A stretch of DNA of 64,000 nucleotides from Pseudomonas pergaminensis (GCF_024112395.2 NZ_CP078013.2:558001-622000), one strand, 5' to 3'. Shown: positions 50,157 to 59,219, counted from the first letter of the stretch. Translations and numbers: made by a program. The notes: a model not told the origin generated them from the letters alone.

Positions 50157-51722
50157 TCAGCGGCTCAGATACATCCGGGTCGTCAGCAGGTACACCGGCA
50201 ACCCCGACACCAGAATCAACAACGCCGCATAGGGCGCCGCCGCCGCAAATTCCACATTCGAAGTGTGCGCCCACACCGCCGTCGCCAAGGTATTCAACCC
50301 CGTCGGGCTGAGCAGCAGCGTCGCCGTCAATTCCTTCATCGCATCCAGGAACACCAGCGCAAACGCCGCGCCCAACGCTGGGAAGATGATCGGCAGCGTC
50401 ACCCGGCAAAACGCGCTGAACGATGAAGCGCCGAGCGTGCGCGCGGCTTCTTCCAGTTGCGGGGCGGCCTTGTTCAAGGCGGTGCGAATCGGCGCCTGGG
50501 CCAATGGCAGAAACAACAGCGCATAAGCAATCAACAGCAATGCCGAAGTCTGGTACAGCGCCGGCACGTAGTGCAGCGCGAAGTACACCAGGGTCAGCGC
50601 AATCACCAGGCCGGGCAGCGCATGCAGCAGGTACGGCAAGCGTTCAGCCCAAATCGCCAGTTGGCCTTTGTAGCGCACCACCAATAACCCCACCGGTACC
50701 GCCAGCACCAGGCACAGTGCGGCGCCGCCCAGCGAAAGTGCCAGGGAAGACAGCAACGCCTCACCGATCTCGGCCACCGGAAACGCAGCTGACGAACCGA
50801 CTGCCAGCCAATACCCGAGCATGCCCAGCGGAATGCCGCTGCCGATGATCGCCAATGCCAGGCAATACACCTGGCCCAGTGGCGCCCACTTGCCCAGTCG
50901 AACCTGCTCGGCATGCCGCGCCGCGCCCTGGCCGATTCGCACATGCCGGCCCTTGCCGCGTACGCGCAGCTCCAGCCACAGCAGCGTCAGGCACATCACC
51001 AGCAGCACCGCCGACAGCATCGCGGCATTCGCGTTGCTGAATTCCAGTTCGAATTGCTGGTAGATCGCGGTGGTAAATGTCTGCAACCCGATGATCGACA
51101 GTGCGCCGAATTCCACCAGCATGTGCAGCGCGATCAACAGTGCGCCGGCCAGCAGCGACGGCCACAGCAGAGGCAAAGTGATGCGAAAGAATACGCCCCA
51201 CCGGTTCAGTCCCAGGGTGCGGGCGGATTCTTCCAGGGAGGGATCAAGATTGCGCAATGTTGCCGCCACCGGCAAAAACACCAGCGGGTACTTGGACAGG
51301 CTCATCACCAGGATCGCCCCGCCCAGCCCTTCGAAGTTGGCGCTCAGGGACACCCAGGTGAAGCTGCTGACAAACGCCGGCACCGCAAACGGGAGGCACA
51401 GGATCACGCCCCAGATGCGCCGCCCCGGCAGGTTACTGCGTTCCAGCAGCCAGGCCAGGGACAAGCCAATCACGCCACACGCCACCGTCACCCCGACCAT
51501 CAGCGCCAAGGTGTTGCGCAGCAGCCCGAACACATACGGCCGCCAAAGCAGGTGCACCGCCTCCGCCCAGCCAGCTTGCCAGGCTTTGAGCCCGACATAG
51601 GCCAGTGGCAGCAGGCTCAAGCCCACCAGGAACACTACGGGCAGCAACAGCCAGATCGAAGGGCGCTTGCGCCTTGGGCGCAACCCCCCACGCAAGGCGG
51701 GGGCGGGTAGCGATGGGTTCAT
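50157..51722 (-). CDS. Ferric-type ABC transporter permease (two fused permease halves)
   Basis: 521 residues with twelve or so membrane segments and two EAA-type loops: EESARTLGLNRWGVFFRITLP and EEAARTLGASSFSAFCRVTLP, showing that it is two permease units in one chain (FbpB/HitB type). With the upstream binding protein it imports a periplasmic metal, probably Fe3+; no ATPase gene is adjacent. It overlaps the binding protein gene by one base. Confidence 0.88.
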   Translation of the reverse strand: MNPSLPAPALRGGLRPRRKRPSIWLLLPVVFLVGLSLLPLAYVGLKAWQAGWAEAVHLLWRPYVFGLLRNTLALMVGVTVACGVIGLSLAWLLERSNLPGRRIWGVILCLPFAVPAFVSSFTWVSLSANFEGLGGAILVMSLSKYPLVFLPVAATLRNLDPSLEESARTLGLNRWGVFFRITLPLLWPSLLAGALLIALHMLVEFGALSIIGLQTFTTAIYQQFELEFSNANAAMLSAVLLVMCLTLLWLELRVRGKGRHVRIGQGAARHAEQVRLGKWAPLGQVYCLALAIIGSGIPLGMLGYWLAVGSSAAFPVAEIGEALLSSLALSLGGAALCLVLAVPVGLLVVRYKGQLAIWAERLPYLLHALPGLVIALTLVYFALHYVPALYQTSALLLIAYALLFLPLAQAPIRTALNKAAPQLEEAARTLGASSFSAFCRVTLPIIFPALGAAFALVFLDAMKELTATLLLSPTGLNTLATAVWAHTSNVEFAAAAPYAALLILVSGLPVYLLTTRMYLSR

Positions 51723-52747
51723 CAGTTCAAGCCAACGTCACGTTCCAGGTCCAGGGCTTCTTCGGCATTGCCCAGGTCCGCTGGGGTGACTTTCGGCGGT
51801 TGCAGCTCGCTGAAAGGCTTCAGGCCGCGGTTCGATTCCATACCCTTGCGCAGCGGGTATTCGGCCGAGGTGTTAGTGATCACGCGCTGGCCTTCTTCAC
51901 TGGCCATGAATGCGAGCAATTGCTGGGCTTCCTTGGGATGCTTGCTGGATTTCAGCGCCGCAGCCGAAGACACCGTGATCAAGCCGCCGGCGTCGCCATT
52001 GGTGAAGTAGTGCAGTTTGGAATCCAGGTTGGTCTTTTCTTTCTTCAAGGCGAACCAGTAGTAGTTGTTTACCAATACGGTGGCCACTTCGCCGTTTTCG
52101 ACGGCTTTCAGCGCAACCATGTTGTTGCTGTACACCTTGCCGAAGGCGCGCAGGCCGGTCAGCCATTCTTCAGCCGCTTCGCGACCGTGCAGCTTGATGA
52201 TCGCCACGGCCTGTTCCTGGAATGCGCCGCTGGTCGGCACGAAGCCGACCTTGCCTTGCCACTCGGGGCCGGCGAAATCCAGTACCGATTTCGGCAGGTC
52301 TTTTTCAGCAATCAGCTTCGGGTTGAAGGCGACGACGCGGGTGCGTGCGGTCACGCCCATCCAGTCGCCATTGGCACCCACGTAATCCTTGGGCAATACG
52401 TCGAGGGTGCTGGCGTCGATCTTGGCCAGCAGGCCTTGCTCGCCGAGTTTGTTCAGCGGGGGCGATTCTTCGGTGTAGATCACGTCGGCAGGGGAGCGGT
52501 CACCTTCTTCGACAACCTGGCTGGCCAGCTGGTTGCTGCTGCCTTTGCGCACGTTGACGTGAATGCCGGTCTTGGCCTCAAAGGCCTTGGCGAGTTCATC
52601 GCCGACTTCTTTGTGTTGGCCGTTGTACAAGGTCAGGGACACCTTGTCGGCGGAATAGGCGCTGGGTGAAAGCAGGGTCAGGCCGAGCAGAGTGATGGTC
52701 AGGCCACGCAGAAGGGATGTCTTGAGACGGGTATCGCGGATCATCAT
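51722..52747 (-). CDS. Periplasmic iron(III)-binding protein (FbpA family)
   Basis: 341 residues with a signal peptide (cleavage near AYSA-DK, about residue 33). The mature part begins VSLTLYNGQHKEVGDELAKAF. VLVNNYYWFAL contains the Tyr-Tyr pair used for iron by FbpA/HitA, which supports iron as substrate. The stop overlaps the permease start by one base. Two ATGs (52747 and 52744) are possible; GAGGAA is eight bases before the first. No clear Fur box was found upstream. Confidence 0.88.
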   Translation of the reverse strand: MMIRDTRLKTSLLRGLTITLLGLTLLSPSAYSADKVSLTLYNGQHKEVGDELAKAFEAKTGIHVNVRKGSSNQLASQVVEEGDRSPADVIYTEESPPLNKLGEQGLLAKIDASTLDVLPKDYVGANGDWMGVTARTRVVAFNPKLIAEKDLPKSVLDFAGPEWQGKVGFVPTSGAFQEQAVAIIKLHGREAAEEWLTGLRAFGKVYSNNMVALKAVENGEVATVLVNNYYWFALKKEKTNLDSKLHYFTNGDAGGLITVSSAAALKSSKHPKEAQQLLAFMASEEGQRVITNTSAEYPLRKGMESNRGLKPFSELQPPKVTPADLGNAEEALDLERDVGLN

Positions 52748-52860
52748 CCGGGGTGTTCCTCACTTGAGTGCAACAAATCATTGCAAGGATAAACGATAAA
52801 ACTTCTCAAGTGCGGTGCAGGGGGGAAATTGCTGGCGGAGTTTTTAAACGCCAGAAACGA

Positions 52861-52882
52861 AAAAACCCGCTTTCGCGGGTTT
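52861..52882 (-). terminator. Terminator of the first tRNA-Leu
   Basis: On the minus strand: AAACCCGC GAAA GCGGGTTT followed by Ts, just after the tRNA 3' end. Almost identical to the one at 53099. Confidence 0.82.
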
Positions 52883-52892
52883 GATCTGAATT

Positions 52893-52979
52893 TGGTGCCC
52901 AGGAGAAGACTCGAACTTCCACGACCTTGCGATCACCAGCACCTGAAGCTGGCGTGTCTACCAATTTCACCACCTGGGC
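52893..52979 (-). tRNA. tRNA-Leu(CAG)
   Basis: 87 bases including encoded CCA. Acceptor stem GCCCAGG/CCTGGGC, long variable arm, and anticodon loop TTCAGGT (CAG anticodon, reading CUG). The sequence is the same as the copy at 53132. The gene has its own promoter and terminator. Confidence 0.97.
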
Positions 52980-53013
52980 ATTATCAGCAGCGCTTGCGCT
53001 GTTGATGGAACGA

Positions 53014-53042
53014 ACTATACGGAGGGCTTTTTGATCTGTAAA
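53014..53042 (-). promoter_or_regulatory. Promoter of the tRNA-Leu at 52893
   Basis: On the minus strand: TTTACA, 17-base spacer, TATAGT. Near-consensus sigma-70 boxes at the right distance. Confidence 0.8.
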
Positions 53043-53098
53043 CCCCTGATTCGAAAAAATAAATCAAGTTTTCCGTTAAAAATCAAAGGCCTGAATCG

Positions 53099-53121
53099 AA
53101 AAAACCCGCTTTCGCGGGTTT
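53099..53121 (-). terminator. Terminator of the second tRNA-Leu
   Basis: Same hairpin as at 52861, on the minus strand, followed by Ts. Confidence 0.82.
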
Positions 53122-53131
53122 AATCTGAATT

Positions 53132-53218
53132 TGGTGCCCAGGAGAAGACTCGAACTTCCACGACCTTGCGATCACCAGCACCTGAAGCTGGCGTGTCTAC
53201 CAATTTCACCACCTGGGC
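53132..53218 (-). tRNA. tRNA-Leu(CAG), second copy
   Basis: Identical in sequence to the copy at 52893, spaced 239 bases away, with its own promoter upstream (53254-53282) and its own terminator. The two units are tandem duplicates. Confidence 0.97.
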
Positions 53219-53253
53219 ATTATCCGACAACGTTGCCGTCGTCGATGGCGCGC

Positions 53254-53282
53254 ACTATACGGAGGCGATTTCAAGCTGTAAA
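53254..53282 (-). promoter_or_regulatory. Promoter of the tRNA-Leu at 53132
   Basis: On the minus strand: TTTACA, 17-base spacer, TATAGT, then a GC-rich discriminator (GCGCGCC), as expected for stringently controlled tRNA genes. Confidence 0.82.
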
Positions 53283-53443
53283 GCCCTGCTATGAAAAAAG
53301 CCTGGAAAATTTCACCAATGGTCGTGCAAGGTGCGCGCAGGGGGCTGCAAAGGGCTTTTAAAAGCTTGTTGACGTCTGAAATTTCCCGTTTCAATACGCG
53401 TATGCCAAACTAACCCGCATATAGACAAGGTGAAAACTCTCTA

Positions 53444-56080
53444 ATGGCCGATTGGCAGTCCCTCGATCCCGAGGCCGCTCGTGAAGCGGAAAAATATGAA
53501 AACCCTATTCCTAGCCGCGAACTGATCCTGGCGCATCTCGCCGATCGGGGTTCGCCTGCTAGCCGCGAGCAGTTGGTTGAAGAATTCGGTCTGACCACCG
53601 AAGACCAGCTCGAAGCCCTGCGCCGCCGCCTGCGCGCCATGGAGCGCGACGCACAACTGATCTACACCCGCCGCGGCACCTATGCGCCCGTGGACAAGCT
53701 CGACCTGATCCTCGGCCGCATCGCCGGCCACCGTGACGGCTTCGGCTTCCTGATCCCGGACGACGGCAGTGACGACCTGTTCATGAGCCCGGCGCAAATG
53801 CGCCTGGTGTTCGATGGCGACCGTGCCCTGGCCCGTGTTTCCGGCCTGGACCGTCGTGGTCGCCGTGAAGGCGTGATCGTCGAAGTGGTGTCCCGTGGTC
53901 ACGAGACCATCGTGGGTCGCTACTTCGAAGAAGGTGGCATCGGTTTTGTCGTTCCGGATAACCCCAAGGTGCAGCAGGAAGTGCTGATCACCCCGGGCCG
54001 CAACGCCAACGCCAAGGTCGGTCAGTTCGTCGAGGTGAAAATCACCCACTGGCCAACCCCGCGGTTCCAGCCGCAGGGCGATGTGATCGAAGTGGTCGGC
54101 AACTACATGGCGCCGGGCATGGAAATCGATGTTGCGCTACGCACCTACGACATTCCTCACGTATGGCCTGAAGCCGTCGTGAAAGAAGCGCGCAAGCTCA
54201 AGCCTGAAGTCGAGGAGAAGGACAAGGAGAAGCGCATCGACCTGCGCCATCTGCCGTTCGTCACCATCGACGGCGAAGACGCCCGCGACTTCGACGATGC
54301 CGTCTACTGCGAAGCCAAGCCGGGCAAGCTGCGCCTGTTCTCCGGCGGCTGGAAGTTGTTCGTGGCAATTGCCGACGTCTCCAGCTACGTGAAGATCGGT
54401 TCGGCTCTGGACAACGAAGCCCAGGTGCGTGGCAACTCGGTGTACTTCCCGGAGCGCGTGATCCCGATGCTGCCGGAAGAGCTGTCCAACGGCCTGTGCT
54501 CGCTGAACCCGAAAGTCGACCGTTTGGCCATGGTGTGCGAGATGACTATCTCGAAAACCGGCGAAATGACCGATTACCAGTTCTACGAAGCGGTGATCCA
54601 CTCCCAGGCCCGCCTGACCTACAACAAGGTCAGCACCATCCTGGAACAGCCGAAAACCAGCGAAGCCAAAGCCTTGCGCGGCGAGTACGGCCATGTCGTG
54701 CCGCACCTCAAGCAGCTTTACGCGCTGTACAAGGTGTTGTTGGGTGCCCGTCACGTGCGTGGCGCGATCGATTTTGAAACGCAGGAAACCCGGATTGTCT
54801 TCGGTTCCGAACGCAAGATCGCCGCGATCACCCCAACAACGCGCAACGACGCGCACAAGCTGATCGAGGAGTGCATGCTGGCGGCCAACGTGGCCACGGC
54901 TGAATTCCTGAAGAAGCACGAGATCCCTGCGCTATACCGTGTGCACGACGGTCCGCCGCCGGAGCGCCTGGAAAAATTGCGCGCCTTCCTCGGCGAGCTC
55001 GGTTTGTCCCTGCACAAGGGCAAGGACGGCCCGACGCCGAAGGACTACCAGGCTCTGCTGGCCAGCATCAAGGATCGTCCGGATTACCATGTGATCCAGA
55101 CCGTCATGCTGCGTTCCCTGAGCCAGGCTGTGTACAGCGCCGACAACCAGGGCCACTTCGGTCTGAATTACGAGGCGTACACCCACTTCACCTCGCCGAT
55201 CCGCCGTTACCCGGACCTGCTCACGCACCGTGCAATCCGCAGCGTGATCCACTCCAAGCAGAACACTCCGCACGTCAAGCGTGCCGGTGCCATGACCATT
55301 CCGAAGGCACGGATCTATCCGTACGACGAAGCGGCCCTGGAGCAGTTGGGCGAGCAATGCTCCATGAGCGAGCGCCGTGCCGACGAAGCCACCCGCGACG
55401 TGGTGAACTGGCTCAAGTGCGAGTTCATGAAAGACCGCGTAGGCGAGTCGTTCCCGGGTGTGATCACTGCCGTGACCGGCTTTGGTTTGTTTGTGGAACT
55501 GACCGACATCTACGTCGAAGGCTTGGTGCACGTTACCGCCTTGCCGGGTGACTACTACCACTTCGACCCTGTGCATCACCGCCTGGCGGGCGAGCGCACC
55601 GGTCGCAGCTTCCGTCTGGGTGACACCGTGGAAGTGCAGGTCATGCGCGTCGACCTCGACGAGCGCAAGATCGACTTCGGCATGCCAGATAAACCCGCTG
55701 AAGCGCCGGGCAGTCGTAAAAAACGCGGCAGCGAAAGCGCAGCGCCGACCTCGAAGGGCAAAGGCGCGCCTGCGAAAGCAGCTGCCGCCGAGCCTGCACC
55801 GGCCAAGGCCGGTCGCCGTTCGTCGGCCAAGGACAAGGCCCCTGAGGCTTACCGCCCAAGCGACGCCGCGGCGAAAAACGCCGAGCTGCGCAAGAGCCGC
55901 GAGTTGAAGCAGCAGTTGCTCAACGAAGCCAAAAGCGGTGGTAAAGCGGCGTCTGGGGGAAAGTCCCACGGGGCGGAAAAGCCGTCGAGCAAGCCAAGTA
56001 AACACCGTAAAGGCCCGCCCAAAGCGGGTTCGGCCCCCGCCAAAAGCGGCGGGTCGCGCAAACCTAAGGCCAAGTCATGA
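53444..56080 (+). CDS. rnr: Ribonuclease R
   Basis: 878 residues. Cold-shock domains, then the RNB catalytic core with DGEDARDFDDAVY (the acidic metal site), an S1 domain near residue 665 (GVITAVTGFGLFVELTD), and a Lys/Ser/Ala/Pro-rich basic tail of about 120 residues. It degrades structured RNA from the 3' end. Longer than E. coli RNase R mainly because of the tail. AAGGTG lies about ten bases before the ATG. Its stop overlaps rlmB by 4 bp (ATGA). Confidence 0.97.
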   Translation: MADWQSLDPEAAREAEKYENPIPSRELILAHLADRGSPASREQLVEEFGLTTEDQLEALRRRLRAMERDAQLIYTRRGTYAPVDKLDLILGRIAGHRDGFGFLIPDDGSDDLFMSPAQMRLVFDGDRALARVSGLDRRGRREGVIVEVVSRGHETIVGRYFEEGGIGFVVPDNPKVQQEVLITPGRNANAKVGQFVEVKITHWPTPRFQPQGDVIEVVGNYMAPGMEIDVALRTYDIPHVWPEAVVKEARKLKPEVEEKDKEKRIDLRHLPFVTIDGEDARDFDDAVYCEAKPGKLRLFSGGWKLFVAIADVSSYVKIGSALDNEAQVRGNSVYFPERVIPMLPEELSNGLCSLNPKVDRLAMVCEMTISKTGEMTDYQFYEAVIHSQARLTYNKVSTILEQPKTSEAKALRGEYGHVVPHLKQLYALYKVLLGARHVRGAIDFETQETRIVFGSERKIAAITPTTRNDAHKLIEECMLAANVATAEFLKKHEIPALYRVHDGPPPERLEKLRAFLGELGLSLHKGKDGPTPKDYQALLASIKDRPDYHVIQTVMLRSLSQAVYSADNQGHFGLNYEAYTHFTSPIRRYPDLLTHRAIRSVIHSKQNTPHVKRAGAMTIPKARIYPYDEAALEQLGEQCSMSERRADEATRDVVNWLKCEFMKDRVGESFPGVITAVTGFGLFVELTDIYVEGLVHVTALPGDYYHFDPVHHRLAGERTGRSFRLGDTVEVQVMRVDLDERKIDFGMPDKPAEAPGSRKKRGSESAAPTSKGKGAPAKAAAAEPAPAKAGRRSSAKDKAPEAYRPSDAAAKNAELRKSRELKQQLLNEAKSGGKAASGGKSHGAEKPSSKPSKHRKGPPKAGSAPAKSGGSRKPKAKS

Positions 56081-56835
56081 GTCTGGAAAAAATCTACGGC
56101 GTCCACGCCGTAGAAGCACTGCTGCGTCATCACCCCAAGCGCGTCAAGCAAGTGTGGCTGGCCGAAGGCCGCAGCGAGCCGCGCGTGCAAGCGCTGGTCG
56201 AGCTGGCCACCCAAAACAAGGTTGCCATCGGCCAGGCCGAGCGTCGTGAAATGGACGTGTGGGTCGAGGGCGTCCACCAAGGCGTGGTCGCCGACGTAAG
56301 CCCGAGCCAGGTCTGGGGCGAGGCGATGCTCGATGAGCTGCTCGATCGCACCGAAGGCGCGCCGCTGCTGCTGGTGCTGGACGGCGTGACCGACCCGCAT
56401 AACCTGGGCGCGTGCCTGCGTTCGGCGGATGCTGCCGGTGCGCTGGCGGTGATCGTGCCCAAGGACAAGTCGGCCACCCTGACGCCGGTCGTGCGTAAAG
56501 TCGCCTGTGGCGCGGCGGAAGTGATTCCGTTGGTGGCCGTGACCAACCTCGCGCGCACCCTGGAAAAACTCCAGCAGCGCGGCCTGTGGGTCGTGGGCAC
56601 GGCAGGGGAGGCGGAGGTCAGCATTTATGACCAGGACCTCACCGGCCCGACCATCCTGATCATGGGCGCCGAAGGCAAAGGCATGCGCCGCCTGACCCGT
56701 GAACATTGCGATTACCTGGTGCACCTGCCGATGGCTGGTAGCGTCAGCAGCCTCAACGTGTCGGTCGCAACGGGCGTCTGCCTGTTCGAAGCCCAGCGCC
56801 AGCGTGGCGCCAAAAAGGCTGTGAAGAAGGGCTGA
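56077..56835 (+). CDS. rlmB: 23S rRNA (guanosine-2'-O-)-methyltransferase RlmB
   Basis: 252 residues of SPOUT fold: substrate-binding N-terminal domain, then LDGVTDPHNLGACLRSAD, IMGAEGKGMRR and MAGSVSSLNVSVATGV. It methylates G2251 of 23S rRNA. The ATG lies within the stop of rnr, so the genes are coupled, as in E. coli. Confidence 0.97.
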   Translation: MSLEKIYGVHAVEALLRHHPKRVKQVWLAEGRSEPRVQALVELATQNKVAIGQAERREMDVWVEGVHQGVVADVSPSQVWGEAMLDELLDRTEGAPLLLVLDGVTDPHNLGACLRSADAAGALAVIVPKDKSATLTPVVRKVACGAAEVIPLVAVTNLARTLEKLQQRGLWVVGTAGEAEVSIYDQDLTGPTILIMGAEGKGMRRLTREHCDYLVHLPMAGSVSSLNVSVATGVCLFEAQRQRGAKKAVKKG

Positions 56836-56850
56836 TAACAACGCAGTACG

Positions 56851-56943
56851 CTGTGGGAGCCGGGCTTGCCCGCGATGACGGTGTAACAGTCAACAGAGAT
56901 GTTGCCAGTACCGCCGCCATCGCAGGCAAGCCAGCTCCCACAG
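56851..56943. repeat. REPIN-like inverted pair (GTGGGAGCCGGGC type)
   Basis: CTGTGGGAGCCGGGCTTGCC and, inverted, GGCAAGCCAGCTCCCACAG, ends outermost, with a spacer of about 45 bp, between rlmB and the rpsF promoter. Confidence 0.75.
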
Positions 56944-56994
56944 TTGTTTGGCGTCTATGCGGCGGCTGCGCTGTTCAAATAATCACCAATCACC

Positions 56995-57023
56995 TTGCAC
57001 GCTTCCTCCCCCTTCTCTACAAT
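56995..57023 (+). promoter_or_regulatory. Promoter of the rpsF operon
   Basis: TTGCAC, 17-base spacer and TACAAT, ending eight bases before the structured leader. The -10 is strong (5 of 6). Confidence 0.6.
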
Positions 57024-57030
57024 TGCGCCC

Positions 57031-57072
57031 CTTGCCTTCCTGGCAGGCACCGATGTGCCTCCCTGCGGCAAG
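57031..57072 (+). promoter_or_regulatory. Candidate S6:S18 binding leader of rpsF
   Basis: CTTGCC at 57031 pairs with GGCAAG at 57067, enclosing GGCACCGATGTGCC. This is the outline (stem, hairpin, bulge and CCG) of the leader that S6:S18 binds to repress its own operon in many bacteria. It begins about seven bases after the -10 box, so the leader RNA would start with it. The exact bulge geometry is not verified. Confidence 0.5.
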
Positions 57073-57142
57073 ATCCATAAGTGTCATTCACTCCTTGTCT
57101 GACCGTTTTTGAGCGGCAGGCTACAACCCGTAAGGAGCATTC

Positions 57143-57565
57143 ATGCGTCATTACGAAATCATCTTTTTGGTCCACCCGGATCAAAGCGAGCAAGTCGGCG
57201 GCATGGTTGAGCGTTACACCAAGCTGATCGAAGAAGACGGCGGCAAAATCCACCGTCTGGAAGATTGGGGCCGTCGTCAACTGGCCTACGCAATCAACAA
57301 TGTTCACAAGGCTCACTACGTGATGCTGAACGTTGAGTGCACTGGCAAGGCCCTGGCCGAGCTGGAAGACAACTTCCGCTACAACGATGCAGTGATCCGT
57401 AACCTGGTCATCCGTCGCGAAGAAGCCGTTACCGGCCAATCCGAGATGCTCAAGGCTGAAGAAAACCGCAGTGAGCGCCGTGAGCGTCGCGACCGTCCTG
57501 AGCACGAAGGCGCTGATAGCGCTGATAGTGATGACAGCGACAACAGCGATAACGCTGACGAGTAA
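57143..57565 (+). CDS. rpsF: 30S ribosomal protein S6
   Basis: 140 residues; [24 protein letters not shown] at the start and the tail [21 protein letters not shown], an unusually long acidic Ser/Asp run (in E. coli a Glu run is added by RimK; here the tail is encoded). AAGGAG is upstream. First gene of the S6-S18-DUF2232-L9 operon. Confidence 0.98.
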   Translation: MRHYEIIFLVHPDQSEQVGGMVERYTKLIEEDGGKIHRLEDWGRRQLAYAINNVHKAHYVMLNVECTGKALAELEDNFRYNDAVIRNLVIRREEAVTGQSEMLKAEENRSERRERRDRPEHEGADSADSDDSDNSDNADE

Positions 57566-57593
57566 TCCACGGACCTTTTAAGGAGCCTATCAA

Positions 57594-57824
57594 ATGGCAC
57601 GTTTCTTCCGTCGTCGTAAATTCTGCCGCTTCACCGCTGAAGACGTGAAAGAGATCGATTACAAAGATCTCAACACTCTGAAAGCCTACGTATCCGAGAC
57701 CGGCAAAATCGTTCCAAGCCGTATCACCGGTACCAAAGCACGTTATCAGCGTCAGCTGGCCACCGCTATCAAGCGCGCCCGCTTCCTGGCCCTGCTGGCC
57801 TACACCGACAGCCACGGCCGCTGA
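57594..57824 (+). CDS. rpsR: 30S ribosomal protein S18
   Basis: 76 residues ([48 protein letters not shown]), a standard S18. It pairs with S6 on the 30S platform. AAGGAG is nine bases before the ATG. Confidence 0.99.
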
Positions 57825-57860
57825 GACCGGGCAGTCGACAAGTAGTAAGGGATTGAATGC

Positions 57861-58754
57861 ATGCGCGCCTTAGCTGAGTTCATCATGCGCGGTCGCGTGC
57901 AGGCCACTCTGGTAGTGGCTGGATGTGCAGCATTGCCGTTGTTGTATTGGTTGGGTGCTGCCGCTGGATGCCTTGTGCTCCTGCGGCGCGGTTTGCAGGA
58001 TGCCGTTGGTGTCCTGGCCCTGGGAGTGCTGGCCGCCTTGATCTGGTGGCTGCAACTGGGCGAACCCAAGGTGCTTCTGGTGCTGCTGGGGTCGTCGAGC
58101 CTTGCGTTGGTTTTGCGCGCAAGTGAGTCCTGGGTCCGCACGCTGCTGGTCAGCGTGGCATTGGGGTTGGTGTTTTCGGTGTTGATTGACGCGGCTTTCC
58201 GCCCGCAGATCGAGGCGCTGTCGCAAGAGATCGTCAAGATCCTGCCGATGGCCCTCGGGGAACTCTACCAGCAGCTGTCGGTAGAAGAGCGAGCGCGACT
58301 GGCAACACTGATTGCACCGGCCCTGATCGGCCTGATGGCGGTAATGATGCAGATCGTCAGTTTGCTGAGCCTGATGCTTGGGCGATATTGGCAGGCGTTG
58401 TTGTACAACCCGGGTGGTTTTGGTCGCGAGTTTCGCAGTATCAGAATCCCCGTGGGCCCGGCGATGTTGCTGCTGGCACTCATGGTGGTCGGACCGTACT
58501 TCGGTTCACATGCCACCTTGCTGATGCTGTTTTGCAGCGTACCGCTGGTGTTTTCCGGACTGGCCCTGATTCACGGGCTGGTCGCGCAGAAGCGCCTGGC
58601 CAGGTTCTGGCTGGTGGGGATGTACGTAACGATGCTGGTGTTCATGCAGCTGATCTATCCGTTACTCGTGGTTTTGGCCATTGTCGACGGCCTGATTGAT
58701 TTTCGCGGTCGTCTGGCGCCGAAAGACGCCGATAACGCGAACGGTGAAGGTTAA
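57861..58754 (+). CDS. DUF2232 membrane protein
   Basis: 297 residues with about eight membrane segments, family of unknown role found in this place between rpsR and rplI in Pseudomonas. No signal peptide; the C-terminus is acidic (PKDADNANGEG). The first start, ATG at 57861, is in-frame with a clean start MRALAEFIMRGRVQATL. The position in the ribosomal operon suggests a growth-rate-linked membrane role, but nothing in the sequence says which. Confidence 0.8.
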   Translation: MRALAEFIMRGRVQATLVVAGCAALPLLYWLGAAAGCLVLLRRGLQDAVGVLALGVLAALIWWLQLGEPKVLLVLLGSSSLALVLRASESWVRTLLVSVALGLVFSVLIDAAFRPQIEALSQEIVKILPMALGELYQQLSVEERARLATLIAPALIGLMAVMMQIVSLLSLMLGRYWQALLYNPGGFGREFRSIRIPVGPAMLLLALMVVGPYFGSHATLLMLFCSVPLVFSGLALIHGLVAQKRLARFWLVGMYVTMLVFMQLIYPLLVVLAIVDGLIDFRGRLAPKDADNANGEG

Positions 58755-58772
58755 AAGTTAGAGGATTTTCAC

Positions 58773-59219
58773 ATGCAACTGATCCTTCTGGAAAAAGTCG
58801 CCAACCTGGGCAACCTGGGCGACAAAGTGAACGTTAAGGCCGGCTACGGTCGTAACTACCTGCTGCCATACGGCAAAGCCACCGCTGCAACCGCTGCCAA
58901 CCTGGCTGCGTTTGAAGAGCGTCGTGCTGAGCTGGAAAAAGCAGCAGCAGACAAAAAAGCTTCGGCCGAAACTCGTGCTGCCCAACTGGCTGAGCTGGAA
59001 GTGACTATCACTGCCACCGCCGGTGACGAAGGCAAGCTGTTCGGTTCGATCGGCACCCACGACATCGCTGATGCACTGACCGCCTCCGGCGTTGAAGTGC
59101 AGAAGAGCGAAGTTCGTCTGCCGAACGGCACCATCCGCAACGTAGGCGAATTCGACGTAGCCGTGCACCTGCACGCCGAAGTTGAAGCCACCGTACGCGT
59201 TGTCGTGGTAGCAGCTTAA
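58773..59219 (+). CDS. rplI: 50S ribosomal protein L9
   Basis: 148 residues: [36 protein letters not shown] is the L9 N-terminal domain, joined by the long helix to the C-terminal rRNA-binding domain. GAGG is upstream of the ATG. Confidence 0.99.
   Translation: MQLILLEKVANLGNLGDKVNVKAGYGRNYLLPYGKATAATAANLAAFEERRAELEKAAADKKASAETRAAQLAELEVTITATAGDEGKLFGSIGTHDIADALTASGVEVQKSEVRLPNGTIRNVGEFDVAVHLHAEVEATVRVVVVAA

Noticed and set aside
52748..52830. Possible Fur box upstream of the iron-binding protein
   Set aside because: The AT-rich stretch around 52780 has only a poor match to the 19-bp palindrome; not enough to call.
52893..53218. tRNA-Leu as an integration (attachment) site
   Set aside because: The repeated tRNA looks like an att duplication, but only 239 bp separates the copies, there is no integrase, and both copies are full length with their own promoters.
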